Shown: positions 8,419 through 16,403 of the stretch, in pieces
Position numbering within the stretch: the first letter of the stretch is position 1
How the letters are laid out: each line of letters starts with the position of its first letter
Assembly: GCF_041435095.1 (NCBI RefSeq)
Contig: NZ_CP108025.1
Span: forward strand, 3,100,001-3,164,000
From: Kitasatospora sp. NBC_00315
Lineage (GTDB): Bacteria > Actinomycetota > Actinomycetes > Streptomycetales > Streptomycetaceae
Direction of reading: 5' to 3'
Length of the DNA: 64,000 nucleotides
Notes under the pieces: generated by a model
Told to the model about the DNA's origin: nothing
Database searches by the model: none
Seen by the model: only the letters and a program-made list of their open reading frames with translations
Program-made: the position numbers and the translations under genes

Positions 8419-9480
8419 ATGAACGCCAGCCCAACGCCTGACCCGTCCTCACCAGAGGCCCGTCCCCGCCGCACGGGCTACCGGCGGCTGCCGGTGCAGC
8501 AGCGGCGTGAGCAGCTGATCGCCGTCGCGTTGGAACTGTTCGCCGCCCGCCCGCCCGAGGAGGTCGGCCTGGACGACGTGGCCGAGGCCGCCGGCGCCTC
8601 CCGGCCGCTGGTCTACCGCTACTTCGCCGGTGGCAAGCAGCAGTTGTACGAGGCCGCACTGCGCAGCGCGGCCGAGGAGCTGATCAGCCGGTTCAAGGTG
8701 CCCAAGGACGGCACGCCGACCCGGCAGCTGGCTGCGGTGCTGGACAACTACTTCGCCTTCGTGGCCGAGCACGACACCGGGTACGCGGCCCTGCTGCGCG
8801 GTGGCTCGGTGGTGGAGACCGCGCGGACCTCGGCCATCGTCGACGAGGTGAGGCGCACGGCGCTGCGCCGCACCCTGCGGCATCTGGGGGTGCGGCAGGC
8901 CGGGCCCCGGCTGACGATGCTCGTGCGGTCCTGGATCTCGGTGGTCGAGGGCTCGTCGCTGAGCTGGCTGGACGAGGGCCGGCAGATCCCCCAGGACGAA
9001 CTGCGGGACTGGCTGGTGGACGAGTTCGTGGCGATGAGCGCGGCGATGGCGCCGCGCGATCCGCAGACCGCCGAGGTGCTGGCCGGGATGCTCGCGCTGG
9101 AGGAGCCGGACGGCCCGGCGGTGGTACTGCTCGGGCGACTGCGCTCGCTGCTCGGACCGGACTCGGCGCTCGGACCGCGCTCGGCGCTCCGACCACGGAG
9201 CCTCCGGCCGCGGGAGCCGCCGGCCGTCCGACCGCCCGGGCACCGCTCCGCCCGCGATCCCGGCGCCGCACCGGTCGCCCCGGCCCCCGTGCCCGGGGCC
9301 GGGTCGTCCGGTCAGGCCTTGCCGAGCACCTGGCGCTGGCGGCCGAGGCCGTCGATCTCGATCTCGACCACGTCGCCCGGCTGCAGGAAGGCCGTGCCCC
9401 GGTGGCCCAGGGTGACGCCCGCCGGCGTGCCCGTGACGATCACGTCGCCCGGCTCCAGCACCATGAAGTGGGTCAGGTAG
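8419..9480 (+). CDS. TetR-family transcriptional regulator with atypical C-terminal extension
   Basis: Residues about 25-75 are a TetR helix-turn-helix (QLIAVALELF, then VAEAAGASRPLVYRYF), and the ligand-binding helices run to about residue 240. TetR proteins usually end near 200-230 residues; here the frame continues to 353. Residues about 250-270 are a short repetitive stretch (GPDSALGPRSALRPRS), and the last 55 or so residues are simply the antisense of the convergent hydrolase gene, which overlaps by 169 bp. The extension is thus probably a recent read-through or 3' erosion of the stop. The target may be the divergent DUF885 gene or itself; no operator is obvious. Confidence 0.88.
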   Translation: MNASPTPDPSSPEARPRRTGYRRLPVQQRREQLIAVALELFAARPPEEVGLDDVAEAAGASRPLVYRYFAGGKQQLYEAALRSAAEELISRFKVPKDGTPTRQLAAVLDNYFAFVAEHDTGYAALLRGGSVVETARTSAIVDEVRRTALRRTLRHLGVRQAGPRLTMLVRSWISVVEGSSLSWLDEGRQIPQDELRDWLVDEFVAMSAAMAPRDPQTAEVLAGMLALEEPDGPAVVLLGRLRSLLGPDSALGPRSALRPRSLRPREPPAVRPPGHRSARDPGAAPVAPAPVPGAGSSGQALPSTWRWRPRPSISISTTSPGCRKAVPRWPRVTPAGVPVTITSPGSSTMKWVR

Positions 9481-10163
9481 CGGACGATCTCCAGCACCGG
9501 GAAGATCATCTCGGCGGTGGAGCCGTTCTGCCGCAGACCGCCGTTGACCCAGGCCCGTACCGGCAGCCGCTGCGGATCCGGAACCTCGTCCGCGGTGACC
9601 AGCCAGGGCCCGAGCGGGGTGAACGTCTCCGCCGACTTGCCCTTGTCCCACTGGCCGCCGCGTTCGAGCTGGAACGCCCGCTCGGTGACGTCGTTGGCCA
9701 CCGTGTAGCCGGCGACGACGTCCGCCGCGTCCCGGTGGGTCTCCAGGTAGCGGGCCCGGCGGCCGATCACGACGGCCAGTTCGGCCTCGTAGTCGGTCTT
9801 CTCGGCGCCGCGCGGCACCAGCACCTCGTCGTACGGGCCGACCACGGTGTCGCTCGGCTTGAGGAAGACCACCGGTTCGGTGGGGATCTGCGCCCCTGCC
9901 TCGGCGGCGTGGTCGCGGTAGTTCAGGCCGATGCCGACCACCTTGCCCGGCCGGGCCACGGGCGCGCCGACGCGCTGCCCCGCGATGTCGGTGACCGGCA
10001 GGTCGCCGGCGGCCACCGCCCGGGCGAGTTCGGCCGGATCCAGCCCGGCGAGGAAGGCGCCGTCGAGGTCGGGGGTCCGGCCCGAGAGGTCGTACGCGGT
10101 GCCGTCGGGGCCCAGTACGACCGGGCGCTCGGCGCCGGGAGGGCCGACACGGAGGAGCTTCAT
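9312..10163 (-). CDS. Fumarylacetoacetate hydrolase (FAH) family protein
   Basis: A 283-residue C-C bond hydrolase or isomerase of the FAH superfamily, acting on aromatic-degradation intermediates or other diketo acids. The core shows VGIGLNYRDHAAE, then E-x-E metal ligands in the segment TDYEAELAVVIG, and the conserved GDVIVTGTPAGV near the C-terminus. The ATG at 10163 begins MKLLRVG, as is usual for the family; the frame extends upstream but without family similarity, and no strong SD is present. No catabolic operon surrounds it. Exact substrate unknown. Confidence 0.9.
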   Translation of the reverse strand: MKLLRVGPPGAERPVVLGPDGTAYDLSGRTPDLDGAFLAGLDPAELARAVAAGDLPVTDIAGQRVGAPVARPGKVVGIGLNYRDHAAEAGAQIPTEPVVFLKPSDTVVGPYDEVLVPRGAEKTDYEAELAVVIGRRARYLETHRDAADVVAGYTVANDVTERAFQLERGGQWDKGKSAETFTPLGPWLVTADEVPDPQRLPVRAWVNGGLRQNGSTAEMIFPVLEIVRYLTHFMVLEPGDVIVTGTPAGVTLGHRGTAFLQPGDVVEIEIDGLGRQRQVLGKA

Positions 10164-10391
10164 TTGACCGTCACCACCTGGTTCGTCGCAGCTCACCGGG
10201 CAGGCCGCACACCTCACCCGGTCTATGCATCCGAGGTATATCAACCCTTCACGCCTGCGAACCAGACCGTCCGGCTCGGCGAATTCCTATCAATTCCTCC
10301 AAAGGGCCGGGCTCGGGAATCGGTCGCCCGTACGGTTGACAACGCCCCGGGCCCCGCCCGGCCGACGCGGCGCGGGCCTCGCCGCGCGCGC

Positions 10392-11618
10392 TCAGGTCTC
10401 CCGCTGCGGCCGGTACTCCTGCTCGCCGATGCCGAACGTCCAGGCGACGCCCGCCCGGGCGGTCCGGGTGGTGGGCGGCACCCGCAGCCAGTACGTCCGG
10501 AAGGTGCCGTCCGGCTCGGCGGTGGAGTTCACCACCTCGACCATCACCGCCGGCTCGTCGCCGGGCAGCAGGATCCGCCAGAGCACGCCGGTCTCGTCCC
10601 GGTGCAGCGGCTCGGCACCGGACTCGGCGAGGTAGCGGTCGTAGCCGTAGTGCTCCAGCATGACCCGGCGCAGTTCGGCGTTCTCCTCCTCGCGGATGCG
10701 CTCGGCGGTCAGCTCGCCCAGCCCGGCCAGGAAGTCGGCGGGCACCGGCATTCCGCGCCAGGCGTGCACGGCGAAGCCGTCGGGGTACGCGAGTGCCGGG
10801 CCGTCCGCCCGGTCGAGGCGGCCGGCCTCGTCCCGGTGCAGTTCGGCCGGACGGGCGCTGAGCAGCGCGACCCGCTCGTACGGCCACCACCAACCCGAGC
10901 CACGGGCCACGGCGGCCAGCCCGGCCAGCGGCTCCGTGTCGCCGGCGAAGCCGGGGCCGGCGGCGTCGAAGACTGCCAGCCAGGGCGCGTCGTGCTGGCC
11001 GAGGACGGCGTCCAGCAGCGCCAGCCGGACGGCGCCGACGGCCCCGACGGCAGCCTCCCGAAGGCCCTGGTTCGCGCCCTCGTCGACCTCCGGGGCCAGC
11101 CGGTCGCCCACCACCCCGCGGATCCGGCCGGCCAGCGCCTGCGTCTGCGGCCACAGCTCACCGCCGGTCAGCGCCCAGAGCGAGGCCCAGCCGGACGCGC
11201 CGAGCCGCTCGTGCACCAGCCGCCTGGCCCGCTCCCACGGCCCGGTCCGAACCGCCTCACGGACGCTCGCCCCGCCGGCCCCGGCCACCGCCGCCACCCC
11301 GGCGGCGGACAGCCGCTCACCGGCCGCCGCGAGCACCGCGGCGGCCCCCGCCGCGCCGGGGCCGGCCAGCACGGCGGCCGATCCGCCGCCGAGCAGCAGC
11401 GCGGCCGCCGTCGCCTCCAGGGGCGACTCCAGCCAGACCACCGTGTCGGGCTCGCGGAGCCCGGCCGCGCGGTAGGCCGCGCGGACACCGCGCTCGGCCG
11501 CCGCACGGTCCGCCCCGGCCGCCTCACCGGCGGGCGCGGTGGCAGCCGCCACCCGGCGCCAGTCGGCCGCCACCTCGGCGGTGCCGCTCACGCGCCCGGC
11601 CTGCTGGGCCTGCGTCAT
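10392..11618 (-). CDS. DUF6745-domain protein
   Basis: A 408-residue soluble protein of unknown function. I recognise the actinobacterial DUF6745 pattern: a variable Ala-rich N-terminal half, then ELHRDEAGRLDRADGPALAYPDGFAVHAWRG-like and GYDRYL segments, and a C-terminal VVNSTxEPDGTFRTYWLRVP-like stretch. No signal peptide, membrane helix or catalytic signature is visible. GAGGGG precedes the ATG. It follows a 108-residue unknown gene on the same strand, 150 bp away, and this pair diverges from the LRR/radical SAM operon. Whether it belongs to that system is inference from position only. Confidence 0.8.
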   Translation of the reverse strand: MTQAQQAGRVSGTAEVAADWRRVAAATAPAGEAAGADRAAAERGVRAAYRAAGLREPDTVVWLESPLEATAAALLLGGGSAAVLAGPGAAGAAAVLAAAGERLSAAGVAAVAGAGGASVREAVRTGPWERARRLVHERLGASGWASLWALTGGELWPQTQALAGRIRGVVGDRLAPEVDEGANQGLREAAVGAVGAVRLALLDAVLGQHDAPWLAVFDAAGPGFAGDTEPLAGLAAVARGSGWWWPYERVALLSARPAELHRDEAGRLDRADGPALAYPDGFAVHAWRGMPVPADFLAGLGELTAERIREEENAELRRVMLEHYGYDRYLAESGAEPLHRDETGVLWRILLPGDEPAVMVEVVNSTAEPDGTFRTYWLRVPPTTRTARAGVAWTFGIGEQEYRPQRET

Positions 11619-11647
11619 CGTCTCGTTCCCCTCTTCGTCACTGCGGG

Positions 11648-11731
11648 CCCGGCTCGGTGGACCCGGCTCGGCGGACCCGGCTCGGTGGACACGGCTCGGC
11701 GGACCCGGCTCGCGGGACCCGGCTCGCGGGA
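11648..11731. repeat. 14-bp tandem repeat, six copies
   Basis: Six contiguous copies of CCCGGCTCGGYGGA (the last two CCCGGCTCGCGGGA) fill most of the gap between the two leftward unknown genes. Copies differ by one to three bases, so the array arose by local duplication. Confidence 0.85.
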
Positions 11732-11768
11732 GTCCGGTCGGGCGGGTTTCGGGTCGCCGCGGACCCGG

Positions 11769-12095
11769 TCAGTCGGCCACGACGCGCACCGCGCCCGGCG
11801 TGTACTCGCGCTGGCGCACCACCCGGTACCAGCCCTTGGGAAGCGGGATCACGGCGTGCTCCTCGTGCACCACCCGCCCGCCCTCCGGCAGGCGCAGCCA
11901 GGCCGCGGCGAACGGGCCCGGCTCCCGGAGCAGTTCGCCCGGCCCGACCACCGCGTGCGCGTGACCGGTCACCTCGCCGAGCGCCAGCACCAGCCGGCCC
12001 CGGGCGTCACGCGGCTGCCGGGGCAGCGCGCCGGTGCTCGCGGGCACCAGCGCCTCCTCCACCGGAACGATCAACACGTCACCCTGCCGGTACAC
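11769..12095 (-). CDS. Small conserved protein of unknown function (108 aa)
   Basis: The product begins VYRQGDVLIVPVEE and ends with GWYRVVRQREYTPGAVRVVAD-type sequence; the middle holds GEVTGHAHAV and EEHAVIPLP. Conserved histidines in the GHAHAV and HEEHA segments look like possible metal or active-site residues in a small beta-rich fold, but I know no function. GGAGG lies 4 bp before the GTG start. It is the first gene of the leftward pair and upstream of the DUF6745 gene, with divergent transcription from the STM4015-type operon 139 bp away. Confidence 0.78.
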   Translation of the reverse strand: MYRQGDVLIVPVEEALVPASTGALPRQPRDARGRLVLALGEVTGHAHAVVGPGELLREPGPFAAAWLRLPEGGRVVHEEHAVIPLPKGWYRVVRQREYTPGAVRVVAD

Positions 12096-12234
12096 GGCGC
12101 CTCCCCACGTTGCCTGCGTTCTGACGACCGGGCAGACGCTACGGCGAGGGTCCGACAGCGGACCCCGTCGACGGCCCGTGACCGGCGGCTGATAGGAATC
12201 CCGGGACCAGCACGGGCCATGCACAGGGAGCGGA

Positions 12235-13209
12235 ATGACCATCGGCGCGCACCTCAGGGAGTTCCACGGCCTCCCGGTCCTCGACTTCCCCAGGCCCGGC
12301 GACCCGACCGAGCTGCCCGCGACCGGCAGCGTCGCCTGGCGGCTGCGGGTCGACGAGCAGTGGGAGTCCGGGCCGTCCTACCGCCGCCACCTGCTGGAGC
12401 CGTTCGCACAGAAGTGGGAGCGCTTCGTCGCCACCGTGGATCCGGCGCAGGTGAAGGCTCTGGTCGTCGGCCGGTGGGCGGAGTACTTCGAGGTGCCCGC
12501 CGAGGAGATCGTGGGACTGCTGACCGGCGCCGCCGACCGGTTCACCGGGCTGCGGGCGGTCTTTCTCGGCGACCTGGTCGGCGAGGAGTCGGATCTCGCC
12601 TACATCCAGCTCTGCGACCCGGCCCCGCTGCTGGAGGCGTACCCCCTGCTGGAGGAGCTGGCCGCCCGCGGCGCGGACACCTTCGCGCCCGTCCGGCACG
12701 AGGCGCTGCGCACCCTGCGCTTCGAGAGCGGCGGCCTGCCCTCCGCCGTCCTGGACGGCGTCCTCGGCGGGGAGTTGCCCGCGCTGGAGAGCCTGGACCT
12801 CTGGCTGGGCGTCGACGAGTACGGCGCCGACATCACCGTGGCGCAGCTCCAGCCGCTGCTGGACGGCACACTCTTCCCCCGGCTGCGCCACCTCGGCCTG
12901 GAGGACAGCGAACTCCAGGACGAGATCGCGGCCGCCGTCGCCGGCGCACCGGTGGTCCCCCGGTTGGAGAGTCTGAGCCTCGCCCTCGGCACCCTCACCG
13001 ACGACGGCGCCGCCGCACTGCTGACCGGCCAGCCGCTCACCCACCTCAAGCGGCTCGACCTCCACCACCACTTCCTGAGCGACGCCCTGACGGAGCGCCT
13101 GCGCGCCGCCCTGGAGCCGGCCGGGACGGAGCTGGATCTGGCCGACCCGCAGGAGCCCGAGGAGGAGGAGGACGGCGAGATCTGGCGCTACGTCGCCAAC
13201 GCCGAGTAG
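12235..13209 (+). CDS. STM4015-type leucine-rich protein, copy 1
   Basis: A 324-residue cytoplasmic protein with leucine-rich, alpha/beta repeat segments from about residue 110 onwards: LLEAYPLLEELAARG, LPALESLDLWLG, FPRLRHLGLEDSEL, VPRLESLSLALG, LTHLKRLDLHHH. This fits the STM4015 family, named from the Salmonella five-gene locus; LRRs normally serve as protein-binding scaffolds. GGGAG precedes the ATG. It is the first gene of the operon, and its closest relative is the next gene (many near-identical blocks, for example the LLEAYPLLEELAARGA segment). Function is not known. Confidence 0.85.
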   Translation: MTIGAHLREFHGLPVLDFPRPGDPTELPATGSVAWRLRVDEQWESGPSYRRHLLEPFAQKWERFVATVDPAQVKALVVGRWAEYFEVPAEEIVGLLTGAADRFTGLRAVFLGDLVGEESDLAYIQLCDPAPLLEAYPLLEELAARGADTFAPVRHEALRTLRFESGGLPSAVLDGVLGGELPALESLDLWLGVDEYGADITVAQLQPLLDGTLFPRLRHLGLEDSELQDEIAAAVAGAPVVPRLESLSLALGTLTDDGAAALLTGQPLTHLKRLDLHHHFLSDALTERLRAALEPAGTELDLADPQEPEEEEDGEIWRYVANAE

Positions 13210-13244
13210 CCCGCGGCCCCGGGCGCCGTTCGAGTCCGTCGCCT

Positions 13245-13348
13245 GAAGCCCCACCGCTTCGAGCCCGGCCGCTCGAAGCCCCACCGCTGCGAGCCCGGCC
13301 GCTCGAAGCCCCACCGCTGAAGCCCCACCGCTGCGAGCCCGGCCGCTT
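13245..13348. repeat. 30-bp tandem repeat between the two LRR genes
   Basis: Three copies of a 30-bp unit that starts GAAGCCCCACCGCT and ends CGAGCCCGGCCGCT, with an extra 14-bp half-unit before the third copy. It fills most of the 202-bp gap between the paralogous STM4015-type genes. Confidence 0.85.
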
Positions 13349-13411
13349 CGATCCCTGTCGGTGGCTGCTGGTAGACAGGCTCTGCCCCCTTTCGTCCCGA
13401 GGAGAAGCGCC

Positions 13412-14374
13412 ATGACGGTCAACAAGCACATCGAGGAATTCCACGGCCTGCCGGTGTTCGACGTCGCGGGCGCACTCGCCGACGGCAGGGCGCTGCCCGC
13501 GCCGGGCGACGTCGCCTGGCGGCTGGACGTGGACTTCGACTCGTCCGGCACCTTCGCGGAGCTGTGGGAGGCGTTCCTCGGCGCGGTCGACCCGGCCGGC
13601 GTCCGGGCCGTGGTGGTCGGCTCCTGGTGGGGCGACGACCCGATGCAGCCGCTGACCGAGTCGCTCGCGCTGATCGTGGGCAGCGCGGGGCGGCTGCCCG
13701 CCCTGCGGGCGCTGTTCCTGGGCGAGGCGACGTTCGAGGAGAGCGAGATCTCCTGGATCCAGCCGACCGACCTGACCCCGCTGCTGGAGGCCTACCCGCT
13801 GCTGGAGGAGCTGGCCGCCCGTGGCGCCTACTCCACGTACGGCGAGCTGCCGCCGCCGTACCTGCGGCCGGTGCGGCACGAGCACCTGCGGGCGCTGCGC
13901 TTCGAGTCGGGCGGCCTCTCCGGCACGGTCGTGCAGGCGATCGGCGCCAGCGAGCTGCCGGCGCTGGAGCGCCTCGACCTCTGGCTCGGCACCGACGACT
14001 ACGGCTGCGACGTGACGCTGGAGGACCTCGCGCCGGTGCTCGACGGCGGCCGCCTCCCGGCCCTGCGCCACCTGGGCCTGGAGAACAGCCACCTGGCGGA
14101 TGAGATCGCCGGGGCGGTGGCCGGCGCGCCGGTGGTCGCCCGGCTGACCTCGCTCAGCCTCGCCCTGGGGATGCTGACCGACCAGGGCGCCGCCGCGCTG
14201 CTGGCGGGCCAGCCGCTCACCCACCTCGCCTCGCTCGACCTGCACCACCACTACCTCGGCGAGGAGATGCAGCAGCGCCTGCGGGACTCCGTGGCGGCGG
14301 CCGGCGTCGCGCTGGACCTCTCGGACGCCGAGGGGCCGGACAACGACTGGCCCTACGTCGCCACCGGCGAGTGA
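13412..14374 (+). CDS. STM4015-type leucine-rich protein, copy 2
   Basis: A 320-residue paralogue of the preceding gene with the same repeat order (LPALRALFLGE, LLEAYPLLEELAARG, LPALERLDLWLG, LPALRHLGLENS, LTSLSLALG, LTHLASLDLHHH). Both copies share the N-terminal start (HIEEFHGLPVFD against HLREFHGLPVLD). GAGGAG precedes the ATG. Its stop overlaps the start of the ATP-grasp gene by 4 bp, so this copy is translationally coupled to the enzymes, while copy 1 is separated by the repeat array. The duplication suggests two binding partners or a heterodimer; function unknown. Confidence 0.87.
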   Translation: MTVNKHIEEFHGLPVFDVAGALADGRALPAPGDVAWRLDVDFDSSGTFAELWEAFLGAVDPAGVRAVVVGSWWGDDPMQPLTESLALIVGSAGRLPALRALFLGEATFEESEISWIQPTDLTPLLEAYPLLEELAARGAYSTYGELPPPYLRPVRHEHLRALRFESGGLSGTVVQAIGASELPALERLDLWLGTDDYGCDVTLEDLAPVLDGGRLPALRHLGLENSHLADEIAGAVAGAPVVARLTSLSLALGMLTDQGAAALLAGQPLTHLASLDLHHHYLGEEMQQRLRDSVAAAGVALDLSDAEGPDNDWPYVATGE

Positions 14375-15516
14375 CCGGCGATCCGACGGACCACCCGGCC
14401 ATGACCTCTCCGCGGCTCACCGTGCTGGGCGTCCCGGGCCACCGGCGGGTGACGCTGTTCGCCGCCGCCGCGCGGGCCGCCGGGCTGCCCGAGCCCGCCG
14501 TCCTGCCCTGGCTGGACGTGCTGCGCGGCTCGTACCGGATCGAGCCGGGCACCGTCCTGCGGGTGGACTCGCCCGGCGAGGACGCGGCGGTGGACGCGCT
14601 GCTGCGCGGTCCGGCCCTCGGCAGCGGGTACGCGCCGACCCGGGTGGAGGGCACGGCCGCCTGGTACGCCGGGTTCACCGCCGCGCTCGCGGGGGTGGCC
14701 CGGGCCGTCCGGGCGGCGCCCGGTGCCCGGCTGCTCGCCGATCCGGCCGAGACCGGCGTGATGTTCGACAAGCGCCGTACCCACCGGCTGCTCGCCGGGG
14801 CGGGTGTACCCGTCCCGCCGGCGCTGGAGCAGGGCGCGGAGCCCGTCCGGGGCTGGGCGGATCTGCGGGAGCGGCTGGCGGCCGCCGGTCTGCACCGGGT
14901 CTTCGTCAAGCCCGCGCACGGCTCGTCCGCCTCCGGCGTGGTGGCCCTGGAGTTCGGCCCGCGCGGGCAGGTGGCCGCGACCACCTCGGCGGCCTGGCAG
15001 GGCGGTGAGCTGCACAACTCACTGCGGGTACGGCGTTACCGGGAGGAGCGGGAGGTCGCCGCGATCGTCGACCGGCTGGCGCCGGACGGCCTGCACGTCG
15101 AGCGGTGGATCCCGAAGGCGTCCCAGCGCGGGCGCTCCGCCGACCTGCGGGTGGTGGTGGTCGCCGGCCGGGCCACCCATGTCGTGGTGCGCACCAGCGG
15201 CGGCCCGATGACCAACCTGCATCTCGGCGGCGCCCGGGGCGATCCGGAGCTCGTCCGGGCGGCGGCGGGCCCCTGCTGGGCGGATCTGCTGGAGACCGCC
15301 GAGCGGGCGGCCGCCTGCTTCCCCGGCTCCCCGATGGCCGGGGTCGACGTGCTGCCCTCGGCCGGGTGGCGGCGCTACCTGGTCGGCGAGGTCAACGCCT
15401 TCGGTGACCTGCTGCCGGGGCTCACCGGCCTGCCCGGCGGCCCCGCCGAGGACCTCGACACCTACGGCGCCCAGATCGCGGCCCTCCTGACGGCCGGCCG
15501 GGGAGCCACCCCATGA
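14371..15516 (+). CDS. STM4014-type ATP-grasp protein
   Basis: A 381-residue protein with the layout of an ATP-grasp ligase: the lid/nucleotide region FDKRRTHRLL then FVKPAHGSSASGV (K180), ADLRVVVVAG, GVDVL (D326) and GEVNAFGD (E340, N342) as metal ligands. ATP-grasp enzymes join a carboxylate to an amine or other nucleophile through an acyl phosphate, so this gene probably supplies a ligation step. Start chosen at the GTG that overlaps the upstream stop (GTGA); an in-frame ATG at 14401 is the alternative. It overlaps the next gene by 4 bp. Confidence 0.87.
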   Translation: MTGDPTDHPAMTSPRLTVLGVPGHRRVTLFAAAARAAGLPEPAVLPWLDVLRGSYRIEPGTVLRVDSPGEDAAVDALLRGPALGSGYAPTRVEGTAAWYAGFTAALAGVARAVRAAPGARLLADPAETGVMFDKRRTHRLLAGAGVPVPPALEQGAEPVRGWADLRERLAAAGLHRVFVKPAHGSSASGVVALEFGPRGQVAATTSAAWQGGELHNSLRVRRYREEREVAAIVDRLAPDGLHVERWIPKASQRGRSADLRVVVVAGRATHVVVRTSGGPMTNLHLGGARGDPELVRAAAGPCWADLLETAERAAACFPGSPMAGVDVLPSAGWRRYLVGEVNAFGDLLPGLTGLPGGPAEDLDTYGAQIAALLTAGRGATP

Positions 15517-16403
15517 CCGAACGGACGAACAGCCCCGTGCAGCGGACGAACCACCCGATCCCCGACATGAACCAGGTCGTCGGCAGCCACGACCTGCTGC
15601 TGGTCACCCTCGACACGCTGCGCTTCGACGTCGCCGAGGAGCTGGCCGCGGCCGGGCGCATCCCGCACCTCGCGGCCGTGCTGCCCGGCGGCCGGTGGGA
15701 GCGCCGGCACTCCCCCGGCAGCTTCACGTACGCCGCGCACCAGGCCCTCCTGGCGGGCTTCCTGCCCACCCCGGCGAGCCCGGACGGGCCGCATCCGCGC
15801 CTGTTCGCGGCCCGCTTCGCCGGCTCCGAGACCACCGAACCCCGGACCTGGGTCTTCGACACCGCCGACCTGCCGTCCGGGCTGGCCGCGGCCGGGTACC
15901 GGACGGTCTGCATCGGCGGCGTCGGCTTCTTCAACCGGCAGGGCCCGCTCGGCTCGGTGCTCCCCGGGATGTTCCAGGAGAGCCACTGGGAGCCGGAGTT
16001 CGGCGTGCCCTCGCCGGTCTCCTTCGAGGCCCAGGTGACCCGCGCCGAGCAGGTGGTCGCCGCCCAGCCCGCCGGGCAGCCGCTCTTCCTGTTCCTCAAC
16101 GTGGCCGCGCTGCACCAGCCCAACTGGTTCCACCTGCCCGGCGCCACCCGCGCGCACGGCGACAGCCGGGCCAGTCACGCCGCGGCCCTGGAGTACGTCG
16201 ACCGGCACATCGGGCGGCTGTTCGGCGCGATGAGCCGGCGCCGCCCGTGCTTCGCGATCGTCTGCTCCGACCACGGCACCGCCTACGGCGAGGACGGCTA
16301 CACCGGCCACCGGATCGGCCACGAGGTGGTCTGGACGGTCCCGTACGCGCACTTCACGCTCCCCGCCACCACCCCCGCAGCCGAGGAGGCCCCGCCCCGA
16401 TGA
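15513..16403 (+). CDS. STM4013/SEN3800-type hydrolase (alkaline phosphatase superfamily)
   Basis: A 296-residue protein with the metal-binding plan of the sulfatase/phosphodiesterase clan: D34-T35 in LLVTLDTLRFD, a candidate nucleophile region at residues 67-73 (HSPGSFT), and the late ligand block CSDHGTAYGEDGYTGHRIGH (D253, H254, H266, H270). It is shorter than classical sulfatases and has no signal peptide, so the substrate is probably a cytoplasmic phosphate or sulphate ester or an intermediate of this pathway. ATGA overlaps join it to the genes on both sides. The reaction is unknown. Confidence 0.87.
   Translation: MTERTNSPVQRTNHPIPDMNQVVGSHDLLLVTLDTLRFDVAEELAAAGRIPHLAAVLPGGRWERRHSPGSFTYAAHQALLAGFLPTPASPDGPHPRLFAARFAGSETTEPRTWVFDTADLPSGLAAAGYRTVCIGGVGFFNRQGPLGSVLPGMFQESHWEPEFGVPSPVSFEAQVTRAEQVVAAQPAGQPLFLFLNVAALHQPNWFHLPGATRAHGDSRASHAAALEYVDRHIGRLFGAMSRRRPCFAIVCSDHGTAYGEDGYTGHRIGHEVVWTVPYAHFTLPATTPAAEEAPPR

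Noticed and set aside
9402..13415. A 1337-codon plus-strand frame spanning several genes.
   Set aside because: It crosses the FAH, DUF6745 and LRR genes in the wrong frame or strand and is mostly low-complexity.
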